DNA of 64,000 bases from Ferranicluibacter rubi (GCF_011603255.1 NZ_JAANCM010000004.1:401789-465788), one strand, 5' to 3'. Positions 1 to 8,511 are shown, counted from the first letter of the stretch. The notes: generated from the letters alone by a model not told the origin. Translations and numbers: made by a program.

Positions 1-663
1 GTCCGTCACTTCTTCCGGCCGCTCATCGATGAGGAGAACGATCAGATAACATTCCGGATGGTTGGCGGTGATCGAATGCGCGATGTTCTGCAGCAGCACC
101 GTCTTACCCGTGCGCGGCGGCGCGACGATCAGGCCGCGCTGGCCCTTGCCGAGCGGTGCCACGAGATCCATGACGCGCGAGGAAAGATCCTTGGAGGTGG
201 GAACCTCGAGTTCCATCTTGAAGCGCTCGTTCGGATAGAGCGGCGTCAGGTTGTCGAAGTGCACCTTGTGCCGGATCTTCTCCGGATCTTCGAAATTGAT
301 CGTGTTGACCTTGAGGAGCGCGAAATAGCGTTCGCCTTCCTTCGGTCCGCGGATCGGACCCTCGACCGTATCTCCGGTCTTCAGCGAGAAGCGCCGGATC
401 TGGGAAGGAGAGATGTAGATATCGTCGGGGCCGGGGAGGTAATTGGCATTGGCGGAGCGTAGGAAGCCGAAGCCGTCCTGGAGGAGCTCGACCACACCTT
501 CGCCGATGATCTCGACGTCCTGCGCCGCGAGCATCTTCAGGATGGCGAACATCAGCTCCTGCTTGCGCATCACGCTGGCGTTTTCGACCTCCACCGACTC
601 GGCGAACGCCAGAAGGTCGGTTGCAGATTTGTTCTTGAGGTCTTGGAGCTTCATTTCAGCCAT
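1..663 (-). CDS. rho: Transcription termination factor Rho, 5' part (runs off the window)
   Basis: Rho is the hexameric RNA helicase that ends transcription at unstructured C-rich RNA. About 221 N-terminal residues are present; the rest lies beyond base 1. The reading starts [13 protein letters not shown] and contains the N-terminal helix bundle, the OB-fold RNA-binding core with the GFGFLRS RNP1-like motif, and the Walker A stretch [16 protein letters not shown] followed by [12 protein letters not shown]. The ATG at 663 is chosen because the N-terminus matches the rhizobial family. There is no purine-rich Shine-Dalgarno sequence just upstream (TTTTCCTTC precedes the ATG), which is unusual in this window. 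An insertion sequence now sits between rho and hemJ, so any read-through from the hem genes must cross it. Identification is secure; only the C-terminus is unseen. Confidence 0.96.
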   Translation of the reverse strand, partial: MAEMKLQDLKNKSATDLLAFAESVEVENASVMRKQELMFAILKMLAAQDVEIIGEGVVELLQDGFGFLRSANANYLPGPDDIYISPSQIRRFSLKTGDTVEGPIRGPKEGERYFALLKVNTINFEDPEKIRHKVHFDNLTPLYPNERFKMELEVPTSKDLSSRVMDLVAPLGKGQRGLIVAPPRTGKTVLLQNIAHSITANHPECYLIVLLIDERPEEVTD

Positions 664-773
664 GAAGGAAAATCACACTTGCAGAGGGAATGGAAGGGCT
701 GGCGCTGTGTGGGTCAAGGGAGCGGCAGGGGGATAGCCACTCGAACTCTAACGCGCGCCAGAAAGATGGGATG

Positions 774-823
774 TCACACGCTAGCGACTTCCGGCCTGCA
801 CCGCAAGGGGGCTAGCGATGTGA
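774..823 (-). promoter_or_regulatory. Inverted repeat in the rho leader
   Basis: The arms TCACACGCTAGC (774-785) and GCTAGCGATGTGA (811-823) are complementary over 12 bp with one bulged A and a 25-base loop. The structure lies about 110-160 bases upstream of the rho start and has no T-run after it on the minus strand, so it does not look like a simple terminator. Rho genes are known to be autoregulated through their leaders; a role here is inference. The rest of 664-849 shows no open reading frame I would trust. Confidence 0.4.
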
Positions 824-849
824 GAGGCTAAAATGTCCGTGATGGCCTA

Positions 850-866
850 GGGTCTGTTGAGGTTCA
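850..866. repeat. Left terminal inverted repeat of the IS
   Basis: GGGTCTGTTGAGGTTCA is the left end. The last codons of the transposase second frame run into this repeat, since its stop codon is at 864-866. It pairs with the right end over TGTTGAGGTTCA plus part of the outer G-rich bases. Confidence 0.8.
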
Positions 867-1250
867 TCGCGAATGGATGATGGCAGCGGCGAGATGGATG
901 ATAGCTTTGAAGCTTGTGTCGGTTTTGCAGGCTCGCATAGCGATGCGCTTGAAGTCCTTCAGTTTGCAGAAGAAGTTTTCGATGAGATGACGCCATTTAT
1001 AGAGTTCGGCGTCGATCTTCAGAGGCGAGGCCCGTCTGGGATGCTGGGAGATGACGATCTTGGCACCACGTTCGTTCAAGTCTGCGATGATGGCGTTGCT
1101 ATCGAAGGCCTTGTCGGCGATCAGTCCTCCGAAGGAGAGACCCTCAATCAGCGGCGCGACGCCGACCGTGTCGAAGCGCTGGCCGGGCATCAGGACAAAG
1201 CGCACCAGGTTGCCGAGCGCATCGGTAAGAGCCAGGATTTTAGTCGTCAT
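864..1250 (-). CDS. IS5-family transposase, C-terminal frame (OrfB)
   Basis: This frame supplies the second and third acidic residues of the DDE catalytic core: Asp in LIADKAFDSN and Glu in RHLIENFFCKLKDFKRIA. The latter is the classic IS5 C-terminal signature. It is probably not made on its own. Reading it back past its ATG gives GTESQAIGRSKGG, a conserved transposase block, which shows that the true product enters this frame by a -1 shift from the upstream frame. The two frames overlap as ATGA at 1247-1250. The protein would cut and join IS ends. Confidence 0.85.
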   Translation of the reverse strand: MTTKILALTDALGNLVRFVLMPGQRFDTVGVAPLIEGLSFGGLIADKAFDSNAIIADLNERGAKIVISQHPRRASPLKIDAELYKWRHLIENFFCKLKDFKRIAMRACKTDTSFKAIIHLAAAIIHSR

Positions 1251-1615
1251 GCCACCCTTGGAACGGCCGATGGCCTGGCTTTCAGTCCCCCTTTTGCACC
1301 TTGTCCATGGCGGTGGACCTTGACGATGGTTGCGTCGACCATGGCGTATTCCATGTCTGGCTCATCCGAGCAGGCTTCGAAAAATCGTACAAAAACATCG
1401 GCTTTGACCCAATCGCGAAAGCGCACAAACACTGTGTTCCATTTGCCAAAGGACGCGGGCAGGTCACGCCACGGGCTGCCCGTGCGAACGATCCAAAGCA
1501 CCGCCTCGACAAACAGCCGGTTGTCGCTTCCGTTCCGTCCAGGATCACCCGACTTGCCGTTACAATGCGGTTCCATCTTCGCCCACTGGGCATCAGTCAA
1601 AACAAATCGTTCCAT
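1247..1615 (-). CDS. IS5-family transposase, N-terminal frame (OrfA)
   Basis: The 122-residue frame begins MERFVLTDAQWAKMEP, the DUF4096-type N-terminal domain of IS5/IS427 transposases, and includes the first catalytic Asp in EYAMVDATIVKVHRHG. Near its end lies a slippery run, AAAAGGGGG on the minus strand (about 1287-1295). A -1 slip there fuses it to the downstream frame, giving a full-length DDE transposase. Without a slip translation ends at the ATGA overlap. No internal stop or deletion is seen, so the element may still be active. Confidence 0.85.
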   Translation of the reverse strand: MERFVLTDAQWAKMEPHCNGKSGDPGRNGSDNRLFVEAVLWIVRTGSPWRDLPASFGKWNTVFVRFRDWVKADVFVRFFEACSDEPDMEYAMVDATIVKVHRHGQGAKGGLKARPSAVPRVA

Positions 1616-1653
1616 CCAGAGCTTGAATCATAATCTCCAAACAAATGGAATCC

Positions 1654-1670
1654 TGAACCTCAACACGCCT
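1654..1670. repeat. Right terminal inverted repeat of the IS
   Basis: Read on the minus strand the right end is AGGCGTGTTGAGGTTCA. It shares the 12-base core with the left end and differs at three of the five outermost bases. Its outermost base doubles as the last base of the hemJ stop codon. Confidence 0.8.
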
Positions 1671-2233
1671 TAAAACGGCTTTACGATGACGAGGATCACG
1701 ATGACGATCATCAGAACGGTTGGCACCTCGTTCATCAGTCGCCAATAGCGCGCCGTGCGTCGCGCGCCATCGCGCGAAAAACGCCCGACGGCATCGGCAT
1801 AGTGCACATGCACGCCGGTCAGCAGGATCACGGCAAGGATCTTGGCATGAAGCCAGCCGCCCTGAAAACCGTAGACGCTCCAGGCGAGATAGAGCCCGAG
1901 CGTCCAGGTGATCATCATGGCCGGGCGCATGATCACCTTCATGAGCCGCTGCTCCATCACCTTGAAGGTCTCCGACGTCTGCGAGCCCGGCTCGGCGTCG
2001 GTGTGGTAGATGAACAGGCGGGGCATGTAGAGGAGGCCGGCCATCCAGGAGATGACGGCCACGACATGCAGCGCCTTGATCCACAGAATGAGATCGGCCG
2101 GCTGCCAGACGATCAGCCCAACGATAACAGCCACAAGCACCGAAAGCGCCACAAAGGCCCGTACGCGCGATTTGCGGCCTGCAGGGGCATCCGTCTGCCG
2201 CGTGCCACTCTCATCGCGCTCTGGGGTGCTCAT
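1670..2233 (-). CDS. hemJ: Protoporphyrinogen IX oxidase HemJ
   Basis: HemJ oxidises protoporphyrinogen IX to protoporphyrin IX late in heme synthesis, in the inner membrane. The 187-residue protein has a charged N-terminal tail, then membrane helices around [46 protein letters not shown] split over two segments, and a final helix at the C-terminus. It contains the conserved heme-binding [14 protein letters not shown] region. It overlaps hemE by ATGA, indicating translational coupling with the previous heme enzyme. The stop codon is completed by the first base of an IS element: the pre-insertion sequence would have ended TTT TAG, now TTT TAA. The protein product is therefore unchanged. Alternatives are unlikely. 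Confidence 0.93.
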   Translation of the reverse strand: MSTPERDESGTRQTDAPAGRKSRVRAFVALSVLVAVIVGLIVWQPADLILWIKALHVVAVISWMAGLLYMPRLFIYHTDAEPGSQTSETFKVMEQRLMKVIMRPAMMITWTLGLYLAWSVYGFQGGWLHAKILAVILLTGVHVHYADAVGRFSRDGARRTARYWRLMNEVPTVLMIVIVILVIVKPF

Positions 2234-3261
2234 ACACGGCTCCTGACACGAGCCACGAGATCGGCGACATGCGCAGGATCGGCTTGCGGCGTGATGCCAT
2301 GGCCGAGATTGAAGATCAGAGGGCCTTGTCCGAGACGGTCGAGGATATGATCGATCCCTTCCTCGAGAGCCTTGCCGCCTGCAACGACACGCATCGGATC
2401 GAGATTGCCCTGCACCGGGCCTTCCTTCTGCAGGTCGGCCGCAAACGACAGCGGCACCGACCAGTCGAGACCGATCGCATCGGCTTGCGTCTTCTGGCGA
2501 TAGTCCTTGAGCAGCAAACCGGCCCCCTTGGCGAAGGCGATGATCTTCGCATCGGGCCTGCGTGCCCGCACGCTGTCGATGATCCGACGCACGGGAGCGA
2601 CCGCAAACCGCTCGAACGTATCCTCCCCGAGCACACCGGCCCAGGAGTCAAAGATTTGCACGGCATCCGCACCGGCGTCGAGCTGCGCGACGAGATAGTC
2701 CGCGGACAGTTCGGCGAGGAGGGCGAGCAGCGCATCGAAGACTTCCGGGTTCCGATAAGCGAACAGCCGTGCCGGCGCCTGGTCCGGTGTCCCGTGCCCG
2801 GCGATCATGTAGGTCGCGACCGTCCAGGGTGCACCGCAGAAACCGAGCAGTGCTGTTTCCGTCGGAAGCTCCCGGCGCAGGCGCGCCACGGTTTCGATGA
2901 CGGGACGCAGATGATCGGTCACCGGCCTTCCGTCGAGAGCCTTGATACCGTCGACATCGATCGGATCGAGCTTGGGTCCGCTGCCTTCCTCGAAGCGGAC
3001 ATTGCGCTTTAGGGCATCGGGAATGACGAGGATGTCGGAAAACAGGATGGCCGCATCGAAAGCGTAGCGCCGGATCGGCTGCAGCGTCACTTCCACGGCA
3101 AAGTCCGGGGAATAGCAGAGATCGAGAAAGCTCCCGGCCCTTGCCCGCGTCTCGCGATATTCCGGCAGATATCGTCCGGCCTGGCGCATCAGCCAGATGG
3201 GCGGAGGCGTCACCGTCTCCCCGTTCAGAACACGGACGAGCTTGCGGTTTTCAGACGTCAC
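2230..3261 (-). CDS. hemE: Uroporphyrinogen decarboxylase
   Basis: HemE removes four acetate carboxyl groups from uroporphyrinogen III to give coproporphyrinogen III. The 343-residue protein shows the family N-terminal signature [18 protein letters not shown], the catalytic Asp region [29 protein letters not shown], and the C-terminal [10 protein letters not shown] motif. The start is GTG at 3259-3261, preceded by GAGGGA at a good distance. It is the first gene of a hemE-hemJ pair, and in alphaproteobacteria the chromosome origin lies directly upstream of hemE, as the sequence here also suggests. Length is normal for the family. Confidence 0.97.
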   Translation of the reverse strand: MTSENRKLVRVLNGETVTPPPIWLMRQAGRYLPEYRETRARAGSFLDLCYSPDFAVEVTLQPIRRYAFDAAILFSDILVIPDALKRNVRFEEGSGPKLDPIDVDGIKALDGRPVTDHLRPVIETVARLRRELPTETALLGFCGAPWTVATYMIAGHGTPDQAPARLFAYRNPEVFDALLALLAELSADYLVAQLDAGADAVQIFDSWAGVLGEDTFERFAVAPVRRIIDSVRARRPDAKIIAFAKGAGLLLKDYRQKTQADAIGLDWSVPLSFAADLQKEGPVQGNLDPMRVVAGGKALEEGIDHILDRLGQGPLIFNLGHGITPQADPAHVADLVARVRSRV

Positions 3262-3667
3262 ACACAGCTTCCCTCTTAAAATAGAATCTTGAATCTAAGG
3301 GTTTCTATTTCTTAGAGTCGGTGACTATCAAGGATTAAAGGTTGTCCGTCCTTTGTCCCCAGAACGCCATTCCGTCCAAATTGGCGGGACGATGATCAGG
3401 CGCTTGAGGGACAACATAGGGAGCAAGTCGAAAAAATCCCGTCATTCAAGCAACTTGGCTGTCGTCCAATTTCTCCTCTGCCTGTGGATGACCTGTTGAG
3501 GATCGGCGGCGATCGGTCGCATCGCGAGTCTTTTTCACAAGTTCTCCGGAAAGATCGCCGGCGCGGGTCTCTTTGTGAATAAGTCGGAGGTTTTCCCCTT
3601 GCCTGCCGGGCCGGCTCCCCCCTAGGCTCGGTTTATCCACCATCATCAACAGGCGGCCAAGAATAGC
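3262..3667. other. oriC: Probable chromosomal replication origin (oriC)
   Basis: This 406-bp gap separates hemE (minus) from a divergently transcribed PPDK regulator gene. In Caulobacter and in Sinorhizobium the chromosome origin is known to lie at this hemE position. The hemE-proximal part (about 3275-3345) is strikingly AT-rich compared with its surroundings and could be the unwinding element. The distal part holds a cluster of DnaA-box-like 9-mers. Four GANTC sites (3284, 3291, 3315, 3526), targets of the CcrM methylase in this class, are also present. The hemE promoter must lie here too. I looked for a clear pair of TTAA half-sites spaced 7 bp (CtrA) and did not find one. Confidence 0.85.
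3483..3641. promoter_or_regulatory. Cluster of four DnaA-box-like sites
   Basis: Compared with the consensus TTATNCACA: 3574-3582 is a perfect match on the minus strand (TTATTCACA); 3483-3491 is TCATCCACA on the minus strand (one mismatch); 3531-3539 is TTTTTCACA on the plus strand (fits TTWTNCACA); 3633-3641 is TTATCCACC on the plus strand (one mismatch). Four sites in 160 bp beside hemE is strong support for oriC. Confidence 0.8.
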
Positions 3668-4489
3668 GTGGACAATCACAAAAACTATTTCCACCTGCAT
3701 CTGATCTCCGACTCGACGGGCGAAACGCTGATCGCGGCGGGCCGGGCAGCCGCGGCGCAATTCCAGACCTATCATGCGCTGGAGCACGTCTATCCGCTGA
3801 TCCGCAATCGCAAGCAGCTGATGCAGGTGCTGGAGTCGATCGACACGGCGCCGGGCATCGTTCTCTACACGATCGTCGATCGCGAGCTGTCCGACATCAT
3901 CAATGCCCAGTGCCAGCAGATCGGCGTGCCCTGTGTGTCCGTGCTAGAGCCGATCATCGATCTCTTCCAGACCTATCTCGGCACCTCGTCGCGGCGGCGG
4001 TCCGGCGCCCAGCATGTCATGGATGCCGATTATTTCGCGCGGATCGACGCGCTGAACTTCACGATGGATCATGATGACGGCCAGCTTCCGGCCGACTTCA
4101 ACGATGCAGATGTCGTGCTGATTGGGATCAGCCGAACATCGAAGACGCCGACCAGCATCTACCTTGCCAATCGTGGCATCCGCACTGCCAACATTCCGAT
4201 CGTGCCGGGGTTGCCCCTGCCGGAACGACTGCTGGAGGCGACGAAGCCGCTGGTCGTCTGCCTCATCGCGACGGCCGATCGCGTCTCCCAGGTTCGCGAA
4301 CACAGGGTGCTTGGCACGACACAAGGGTTTCACGGGCAGGACTATACGGATCGTGCAGCGATTGCCGAGGAACTGAAATATGCCCGTGCGCTCTGCGCCC
4401 GCAACAACTGGCCGATCATCGACGTCACGCGACGCTCGATCGAGGAAACGGCCGCCGCCATCGTTGCCCTGAGGCCGCGCCTGCGCTAG
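3668..4489 (+). CDS. PPDK/PEP synthase regulatory protein (DUF299 kinase-pyrophosphorylase)
   Basis: This family switches pyruvate phosphate dikinase or PEP synthase off by ADP-dependent phosphorylation and on by Pi-dependent dephosphorylation. The 273-residue protein starts from GTG (reading [20 protein letters not shown]). It has the N-terminal [10 protein letters not shown] motif, the [24 protein letters not shown] block and the P-loop-like [11 protein letters not shown], all typical. The gene is divergent from hemE across oriC and starts a run with maf, aroE, coaE and dnaQ on the plus strand. Rhizobia use PPDK at the PEP-pyruvate node, so regulation of PPDK is the likely role. The exact partner is not shown by the sequence. 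Confidence 0.93.
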   Translation: MDNHKNYFHLHLISDSTGETLIAAGRAAAAQFQTYHALEHVYPLIRNRKQLMQVLESIDTAPGIVLYTIVDRELSDIINAQCQQIGVPCVSVLEPIIDLFQTYLGTSSRRRSGAQHVMDADYFARIDALNFTMDHDDGQLPADFNDADVVLIGISRTSKTPTSIYLANRGIRTANIPIVPGLPLPERLLEATKPLVVCLIATADRVSQVREHRVLGTTQGFHGQDYTDRAAIAEELKYARALCARNNWPIIDVTRRSIEETAAAIVALRPRLR

Positions 4490-4517
4490 TCCGCATCGCG
4501 ATAGGGAGAGATCATCC

Positions 4518-5144
4518 ATGACGCATCAGCTTGTCCTCGCCTCTGCGAGCCCGTTCCGGCGCATGCTGCTCGAGAATGCCGGCATCGCCTTTACGTGGCA
4601 GGCGGCCGAGATCGACGAACGCGCGCTGGAAGCGCCGCTCGAAGCAGAAGGCGCATCCCCGGAAAGGGTCGCGACTGTGCTCGCCGAGGCGAAGGCTGAA
4701 TCTGTCGCCTCGGCGTTGCGCAAAGGGCAAGGGGTTGGGGAAGGCACCGGTCCCGTCGTCATCGGGTCTGACCAGACGATGTCGCTCGGGGGCCGCGTGT
4801 TTCACAAGCCCGCCTCGATGAAGGAAGCGCATGACCATTTGCGCGCCCTGTCCGGCCGAACCCATCAGCTGAACAGCGCCATCGCCCTTCATCAGGATGG
4901 CAGGACCGTGTGGTCACACGTCTCGACCGCCCGCCTGACGATGCGCCCGTTCGATGACGGGTTTATCGCGCGCCATCTTGAGCGGGTGGGGGAGAAGGCC
5001 TTGACCAGCGTCGGCGCCTACCAGCTGGAAGGCGAGGGGATACAGCTGTTCGAGGCGATCGACGGCGATTATTTCACGATCCTCGGATTGCCGATCCTGC
5101 CGTTGCTCGCCGAATTGAGAAAACTGAGTGTCATCGATGCATGA
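4518..5144 (+). CDS. maf: Maf-like nucleotide pyrophosphatase
   Basis: Maf/YceF proteins hydrolyse nucleoside triphosphates, including modified ones, to monophosphates and are linked to septum inhibition and housecleaning. The 208-residue protein opens [19 protein letters not shown], has [13 protein letters not shown] in the middle and ends with [29 protein letters not shown] (quoted here in parts by region: Ser-Val-Gly-Ala-Tyr, then the IDGDYFT loop), all family hallmarks. The start has GGGAGAG upstream. It overlaps aroE by 8 bp, and a near-consensus parS lies across that junction. Substrate preference (YceF-like against Maf-like) cannot be settled by eye. Confidence 0.93.
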   Translation: MTHQLVLASASPFRRMLLENAGIAFTWQAAEIDERALEAPLEAEGASPERVATVLAEAKAESVASALRKGQGVGEGTGPVVIGSDQTMSLGGRVFHKPASMKEAHDHLRALSGRTHQLNSAIALHQDGRTVWSHVSTARLTMRPFDDGFIARHLERVGEKALTSVGAYQLEGEGIQLFEAIDGDYFTILGLPILPLLAELRKLSVIDA

Positions 5145-6000
5145 TTCACGTGAAACATTTGTTAACCATGCCTTCGTCGCGGGCTATCCGGTCCGCCATT
5201 CGCGCTCACCCCTGATCCATTCGCACTGGCTGAAGACACTGGGGCTGGATGGCAGCTACACCACGCGCGAAGTCACGCCCGCCATCTTTTCTGATTTCAT
5301 CGCGCTTCTCAAATCCGGCCAATCCGGCTTCGTGGGGGGCAATGTCACCATTCCGCACAAGGAAACAGTGATCGCCCATGTCGATGAGGCCGATGCGCTG
5401 AGCCGGGAAATGGGTGCGGCCAACACCGTCTGGCTGGAGGAGGGCCGGCTGAAGGCAACCAATACAGACGGCCTCGGCTTCGCCGCCAATCTCGATGAGC
5501 GGGCACCGGGATGGAACAACGCCGAGACCGCCATCGTGCTCGGCGCCGGCGGTGCCAGCCGCGCGGTGATCCAGGCCGTCCGCGATCGCGGCGTCCGCAC
5601 CATCCACGTGGTCAATCGCACGCTACCACGTGCCCGCGAACTCTCTGACCGTTTCGGGCGCACACGCGTTATTGCCCACGCCATGGACGCACTGCCGGAG
5701 CTTCTCACCGATGCAAGCCTCTTCATCAACACGACCTCGCTCGGCATGGATGGAACGGCGGTTCCGGACTTCGACTTCACCCGCATGCCTGACAACGCTG
5801 TCGTGACGGATATCGTCTATGTGCCGCTGGTTACGCCTATCCTGGCACAGGCAGGGGCACAGGGCCGAAGGATCGTAGACGGGCTCGGCATGCTGTTGCA
5901 TCAGGCAGCGCCGGGCTTCGAAAAATGGTTCGGTCAAAAGCCTCTCGTGGACGAAACGCTGCGCGCCCTCGTCATCGCCGATATGGCGGCACACGCATGA
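5137..6000 (+). CDS. aroE: Shikimate dehydrogenase (NADP+)
   Basis: AroE reduces 3-dehydroshikimate to shikimate in the aromatic pathway. The 287-residue protein has the substrate loop [17 protein letters not shown], the catalytic Lys in [18 protein letters not shown], and the NADP-binding glycine-rich loop [11 protein letters not shown] with the basic [11 protein letters not shown] that reads the 2'-phosphate. ATG at 5137 is preferred to an in-frame GTG at 5128 because the first residues then match the family. It overlaps maf by 8 bp at the start and coaE by 4 bp (ATGA) at the end, so the three are probably one translationally coupled operon. Confidence 0.96.
   Translation: MHDSRETFVNHAFVAGYPVRHSRSPLIHSHWLKTLGLDGSYTTREVTPAIFSDFIALLKSGQSGFVGGNVTIPHKETVIAHVDEADALSREMGAANTVWLEEGRLKATNTDGLGFAANLDERAPGWNNAETAIVLGAGGASRAVIQAVRDRGVRTIHVVNRTLPRARELSDRFGRTRVIAHAMDALPELLTDASLFINTTSLGMDGTAVPDFDFTRMPDNAVVTDIVYVPLVTPILAQAGAQGRRIVDGLGMLLHQAAPGFEKWFGQKPLVDETLRALVIADMAAHA
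5142..5157. other. Candidate parS centromere site
   Basis: TGATTCACGTGAAACA matches the bacterial parS consensus TGTTTCACGTGAAACA at 15 of 16 positions, with the mismatch at position 3. It lies in the maf stop/aroE start junction about 1.5 kb from the presumed oriC, which is where ParB-binding sites are expected. parA and parB are not in the window; in relatives they lie a few kilobases beyond rho. Confidence 0.8.
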
Positions 6001-6587
6001 TCGTCCTCGGGCTCACGGGATCGATCGGCATGGGCAAGTCCACGACGGCCGAAATGTTCACGGCGCTGGGCGTTCCCGTCAACGATGCCGATGCCGCCGT
6101 TCATGATCTCTATCGCGGCCAGGCCGCCGCACCCATCGAGGCAGCTTTTCCCGGTTCCACGAAAGACAGTGTGGTCGATCGTGCGGCGCTCAGCGCGGCG
6201 CTGGCGAAACATCCGGACGGCTTCAAGACGCTGGAGTCGATCGTCCACCCCCTCGTCCGGGAAAGGGAGCGGGCCTTTCTCGACAGAGAAAGACAGGTAA
6301 ACGCCGCCCTTGTTGTCCTCGATATTCCCTTGCTTTACGAGACGGGCGGCGAGGATCGGGTCGATAAGGTCGTGGTCGTTACTTGCGATGCCGACATCCA
6401 GCGTCAGCGGGTTCTCGCCCGTCCGGGCATGACCCCGGAAAAATTCGCCCTGATCCTGTCGCGGCAAATGTCGGACAGCGAGAAACGCGCCCGTGCAAAC
6501 TATGTGATCGACACCGGTCACGGACTGGACGCCGCGCGCCAAAGAGTCGAAGAGATTGTCCGCGACCTCACTACCCGAGCGGGATAA
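5997..6587 (+). CDS. coaE: Dephospho-CoA kinase
   Basis: CoaE phosphorylates the 3'-hydroxyl of dephospho-CoA, the last step of CoA synthesis. The 196-residue protein starts [16 protein letters not shown], which contains the P-loop, followed by [12 protein letters not shown] with the catalytic Asp, HPLVRERE, and the lid helix [18 protein letters not shown]. The ATG overlaps the aroE stop codon as ATGA. A longer open frame extends upstream but would run deep into aroE and lacks family similarity. Pantothenate kinase (coaA) for the same pathway lies far away, near 46 kb. Confidence 0.96.
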   Translation: MIVLGLTGSIGMGKSTTAEMFTALGVPVNDADAAVHDLYRGQAAAPIEAAFPGSTKDSVVDRAALSAALAKHPDGFKTLESIVHPLVRERERAFLDRERQVNAALVVLDIPLLYETGGEDRVDKVVVVTCDADIQRQRVLARPGMTPEKFALILSRQMSDSEKRARANYVIDTGHGLDAARQRVEEIVRDLTTRAG

Positions 6588-6635
6588 CATGTCCCCGGGT
6601 GGACAGCAGATCGTATTCGACGGAAGGAAAATGCC

Positions 6636-7334
6636 ATGCGGGAAATCATCTTCGATACGGAAACCACCGGCCTCGACAATCGCCAGGACCGCGTCATCGA
6701 AATCGGCGGCATCGAGCTCAATGATCACTTTCCGACAGGCCGGACCTTTCATCGCTACATCAATCCCGGTGACCGCAAGGTCCATCCCGATGCGCTCGCC
6801 GTCCACGGCATCACCGACGATTTCCTGAAGGACAAGCCGGTCTTCGCCGAGGTCGTTGAGGACCTCATGGCCTTCTTTGAGGGCGCCCGCTGGGTCGCGC
6901 ACAACGCCACCTTCGACATGGGCTTCATCAATGCCGAGCTGGCGCGTCTCGATCGCCCGGCGGTCTCGCAAGACCTCGTGACCGACACGCTGTCGATGGC
7001 CCGCCGCAAGCATCCGATGGGTCCGAATTCGCTCGACGCGCTCTGCCGGCGTTACGGTATCGACAATACCCACCGTACGAAGCACGGCGCACTGCTCGAC
7101 TCCGAGCTTCTGGCCGAAGTCTATATCGAGATGATCGGCGGCCGGCAGGCAGCGCTTGGCCTGACCACGCAGGAAAGCCGCGCCCAGGCGGAAGCCTCCG
7201 ACGACGTTGTCGCCGTGCCGCGCGAGCGCCCGGTGCCCTTGCGTCCGCGCCTTGCCGAAAGTGACATGGCCGCCCATGCGGTCCTCATCGAGAAGATCGG
7301 CGCAAAGGCCATCTGGTCGCAGTACGAGGTCTGA
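6636..7334 (+). CDS. dnaQ: DNA polymerase III epsilon subunit (3'-5' proofreading exonuclease)
   Basis: DnaQ is the proofreading exonuclease of the replicative polymerase. The 232-residue protein shows the DnaQ-type motifs in order: ExoI MREIIFDTETTGLD (Asp7, Glu9), ExoII HNATFDMGFI, and ExoIII HGALLDSELLAEVY. The C-terminal tail of about 60 residues, rich in Ala, Pro and charged residues, is suited to binding the polymerase alpha subunit. GAAGGA precedes the start. It is 48 bp after coaE and probably the last gene of the maf-aroE-coaE-dnaQ run, since a strong hairpin follows. Its closeness to oriC gives it high copy number in growing cells. Confidence 0.95.
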   Translation: MREIIFDTETTGLDNRQDRVIEIGGIELNDHFPTGRTFHRYINPGDRKVHPDALAVHGITDDFLKDKPVFAEVVEDLMAFFEGARWVAHNATFDMGFINAELARLDRPAVSQDLVTDTLSMARRKHPMGPNSLDALCRRYGIDNTHRTKHGALLDSELLAEVYIEMIGGRQAALGLTTQESRAQAEASDDVVAVPRERPVPLRPRLAESDMAAHAVLIEKIGAKAIWSQYEV

Positions 7335-7340
7335 ACGCAA

Positions 7341-7369
7341 AACGCCCGGGCCTTGTCGGACCGGGCGTT
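7341..7369. terminator. Bidirectional terminator between dnaQ and secB
   Basis: AACGCCCGG (7341-7349) pairs with CCGGGCGTT (7361-7369) around an 11-base loop. The stem has flanking A and T runs that would serve transcripts from both convergent genes. Confidence 0.75.
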
Positions 7370-7393
7370 GAAAACGGTCGGCTTGAAGGCCGA

Positions 7394-7885
7394 TCAGTTC
7401 GGGGTGGTGGAAACCTGGGCGCGGACGCGGTCTTCGGCCATGCGCTGCGTAAACATCTGCGCGAAATCGATCGGGTCGATCATCAGCGGCGGGAAGCCGC
7501 CATTGCGCGTCGCGTCGGCCACGATCTGGCGTGCGAACGGGAAGAGCAGGCGCGGGCACTCGATGAAGAGCAGCGGCAGCATGTGCTCCTGCGGGAAGCC
7601 GGTGACGCGGAAGACGCCGCCATAGGTCAGTTCGACCGCAAACAGAACCTTGTCGCCATCCTTGGCTTCGGCATTCAGCGTCAGCACCACGTCGAACTCC
7701 GTATCCGTCATCGGATTGGCGTTCACATTGACGTTGATGTTGATCGCCGGAGCCTTGTCGCGGGCCTGAAGCGAGCGCGGCGCACCCGGATTTTCGAACG
7801 AGAGGTCCTTGATGTACTGGGCGAGAATGTTCAGCGACGGATTTTCGCCGGTGTCACCGTTCGTGGGTGCTGCTGTGTCGGTCAT
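7394..7885 (-). CDS. secB: Protein-export chaperone SecB
   Basis: SecB is a homotetrameric cytosolic chaperone that holds preproteins unfolded and hands them to SecA. The 163-residue protein begins [19 protein letters not shown] and contains the SecB core: [16 protein letters not shown], the alternating strand [18 protein letters not shown], and the [25 protein letters not shown] region, which is here split by the usual family turn. ATG at 7885 is preferred to an upstream in-frame start because AAGGAA lies just ahead and the longer N-terminus has no family likeness. It is convergent with dnaQ across a shared hairpin. Confidence 0.96.
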   Translation of the reverse strand: MTDTAAPTNGDTGENPSLNILAQYIKDLSFENPGAPRSLQARDKAPAININVNVNANPMTDTEFDVVLTLNAEAKDGDKVLFAVELTYGGVFRVTGFPQEHMLPLLFIECPRLLFPFARQIVADATRNGGFPPLMIDPIDFAQMFTQRMAEDRVRAQVSTTPN

Positions 7886-8019
7886 GAGGCGCGTTCCTTG
7901 GAGGCGTTCGATAGAATGATGCGTTGAATGGAGCGGTTCATTGGTCGAGCGCATCTATCATTTCGGGCATGCCCTTACAACCCGAGCGGCCGGGCGGGAC
8001 ACCGGCGAGGGCGTTTCCG

Positions 8020-8511
8020 TCACCGCAGCCGGTCGTTCGGGTCGGTACGGCCGGGGTCCCTGGTAAATTCTGCGTCATCGAGATCGATCACGCCGGGGAT
8101 GGCGCGAGGCCGGGTGCTGGCCGGATCAGGACGCGCACTGCTCGTCCGCGTCACCACGGTGATACGCTTGCGCAGGAACTGCCAGACCGCTTCCCGCACC
8201 GCGGGAATGAAGAGAAGGATGCCGAAGACGTCCGTCAGAAACCCGGGCAGGATCAGCAGAAAGGCGGCGACGACGATCATCGCGCCATGCACGATCTGCC
8301 GGCCGGGGTTCTCGCCCGTGCGCGATGCGGACTGGAGTTTCCGCAGGACACCAAGGCCTTGCGCCCTCAGGAGAAGCGCGCCGACGATGGCAGACAGGAG
8401 AATGAGACCGAGCGTGGCACCCACGCCAATCTCGCGCCCGACGACGATAAAGGTGGCGATCTCCGCCATCGGCAGGAGCAGGAAGAAGAGCGGGATCAGG
8501 GAAAGGCGCAT
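8020..8511 (-). CDS. fxsA: FxsA family membrane protein
   Basis: FxsA is a small inner-membrane protein; in E. coli its overproduction relieves exclusion of phage T7 by the F plasmid, but its normal role is unknown. The 163-residue protein has hydrophobic segments at LSLIPLFFLLLPMAEIATF, TLGLILLSAIVGALLL and MIVVAAFLLILPGFLTDVFG, with the conserved PGFLTDVFGILLFIP signature. The C-terminal 40 residues are polar and charged. ATG at 8511 is chosen because the family starts at this hydrophobic block. It lies 134 bp upstream of secB on the same strand and is divergent from the tim44-like gene. Confidence 0.88.
   Translation of the reverse strand: MRLSLIPLFFLLLPMAEIATFIVVGREIGVGATLGLILLSAIVGALLLRAQGLGVLRKLQSASRTGENPGRQIVHGAMIVVAAFLLILPGFLTDVFGILLFIPAVREAVWQFLRKRITVVTRTSSARPDPASTRPRAIPGVIDLDDAEFTRDPGRTDPNDRLR

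Larger units (their letters stand above)
850..1670 (-). mobile_element. IS5-family (IS427-like) insertion sequence, apparently complete
   Basis: The element is about 821 bp and is bounded by imperfect inverted repeats sharing the perfect core TGTTGAGGTTCA. It is flanked on both sides by the dinucleotide TA (848-849 and 1671-1672), which fits the short TA-type target duplication of this group. It carries two overlapping minus-strand frames that together encode a DDE transposase, to be joined by a -1 frameshift. The insertion lies between hemJ and rho, exactly at the hemJ stop codon. Family assignment rests on ORF layout, protein motifs and size; the exact ISfinder name is unknown to me. Confidence 0.88.

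Noticed and set aside
3262..3667. CtrA binding sites in oriC
   Set aside because: TTAA occurs at 3276 and near 3335, but neither has a second TTAA half-site at a 7-bp spacing.
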